Assembly: GCF_001715195.1 (NCBI RefSeq)
Contig: NZ_MDWE01000004.1
Location: 1 to 47,635, forward strand
Direction: 5' to 3'
Length of the DNA stretch: 47,635 bases
DNA from: Rhodohalobacter halophilus
Lineage (GTDB): Bacteria > Bacteroidota > Rhodothermia > Balneolales > Balneolaceae
Made by a program: the position numbers and the translations under genes. Below, one piece after another: positions 47,448-47,635 of the stretch. How positions within the stretch are numbered: the first letter of the stretch is position 1; every line of letters begins with the position of its first letter. The notes below the pieces were generated by a model. The model saw only the letters and a list, made by a program, of their open reading frames with translations. It made no database searches and was not told the origin of the DNA.

Positions 47448-47635
47448 TACTGATTATTTTCGGTCTCAGATTCATTGATTTCTACGACCCGAATTTCAAA
47501 ATCCTGAGATGCTGCAGCACCATACTGATCAGTGGCAATGACCTGAAATCGGTGAGATCCGACTTGACGAACATTCGGGGTCCAGGTAAAACGACCAGTT
47601 TTTTCATCAATTCTGGCTCCATCCGGGAGATCTAC
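47447..47635 (-). CDS. C-terminal end of a protein with a putative Ig-like (He_PIG) domain, cut by the window edge
   Basis: The last 62 residues of a gene that continues past the right edge. They fit an Ig-like domain of the He_PIG/cadherin-like type (IDEKTGRFTWTPNVRQVGSH then FQVIATDQYGAAASQDFEIRV), followed by a short acidic tail and a TAG stop. Such domains occur in surface or secreted proteins. Its stop shares a base with the mutY start (TAGTG), so the two may be coupled. The rest of the protein is outside the window. Confidence 0.75.
   Translation of the reverse strand, partial: VDLPDGARIDEKTGRFTWTPNVRQVGSHRFQVIATDQYGAAASQDFEIRVVEINESETENNQ

Overview
The window looks like a chromosomal piece of a Balneolota/Bacteroidota-type bacterium (Balneolaceae-like). 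This is an inference from gene content and order: uppS-bamA followed by Skp/OmpH genes, mreB-mreC-mreD-mrdA-rodA followed by rnhB, a DUF4153 protein, an MltD-type transglycosylase with three LysM domains, and starts that mostly lack a strong Shine-Dalgarno. No rRNA, tRNA, CRISPR array, insertion sequence or prophage gene was recognised.

Region 1 (about 1-9300) is accessory and repeat-rich. It holds an AT-rich left edge, an unrecognised 159-residue protein between two nearly identical repeat copies, a Fic AMP-transferase-like gene broken by one extra G, a DUF4153 membrane protein, and a large envelope-type protein also broken by one extra G. If one G is removed the large protein is about 1010 residues. 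It has a signal peptide, a barrel-like N-terminus, calcium-binding aspartate-rich loops, two copies of a CExxVC domain, six copies of a DYNSSRSNKP peptide and three copies of SISKRSARTGR. The last peptide matches the DNA-contacting arm of HU/IHF proteins. A dispersed repeat (hairpin head plus a GAATnTCGAAT-type tail) fills the intergenic spaces of this region and is not seen after about 9300.

Region 2 (9300-16900) holds methylglyoxal synthase, a class III adenylate cyclase with SRPBCC-like and zinc-ribbon parts, ndk with a terminator, a NamZ/DUF1343 exo-muramidase lipoprotein, a PH-like membrane protein, a SPOR-domain outer membrane protein, rRNA methyltransferase rlmB and a small membrane protein.

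Region 3 (17000-32800, plus strand) runs pyrG, a Nudix hydrolase, an amidohydrolase lipoprotein, nadE, an MltD-like transglycosylase, an S41 protease, a PHP phosphoesterase, ribH, uppS, bamA and three tandem skp/ompH genes, closed by a terminator. Cell-wall precursor carrier synthesis, outer-membrane protein assembly and wall remodelling sit together here.

Region 4 (32800-47635, minus strand except rnhB) holds a VWA protein, rnhB (plus), the elongasome operon rodA-mrdA-mreD-mreC-mreB, purH, purN, an AI-2E family permease, recX-recA, a TIGR02757 protein, mutY and the C-terminal end of a protein with an Ig-like domain. Many neighbours overlap by 1-17 bases, which points to tight operons.
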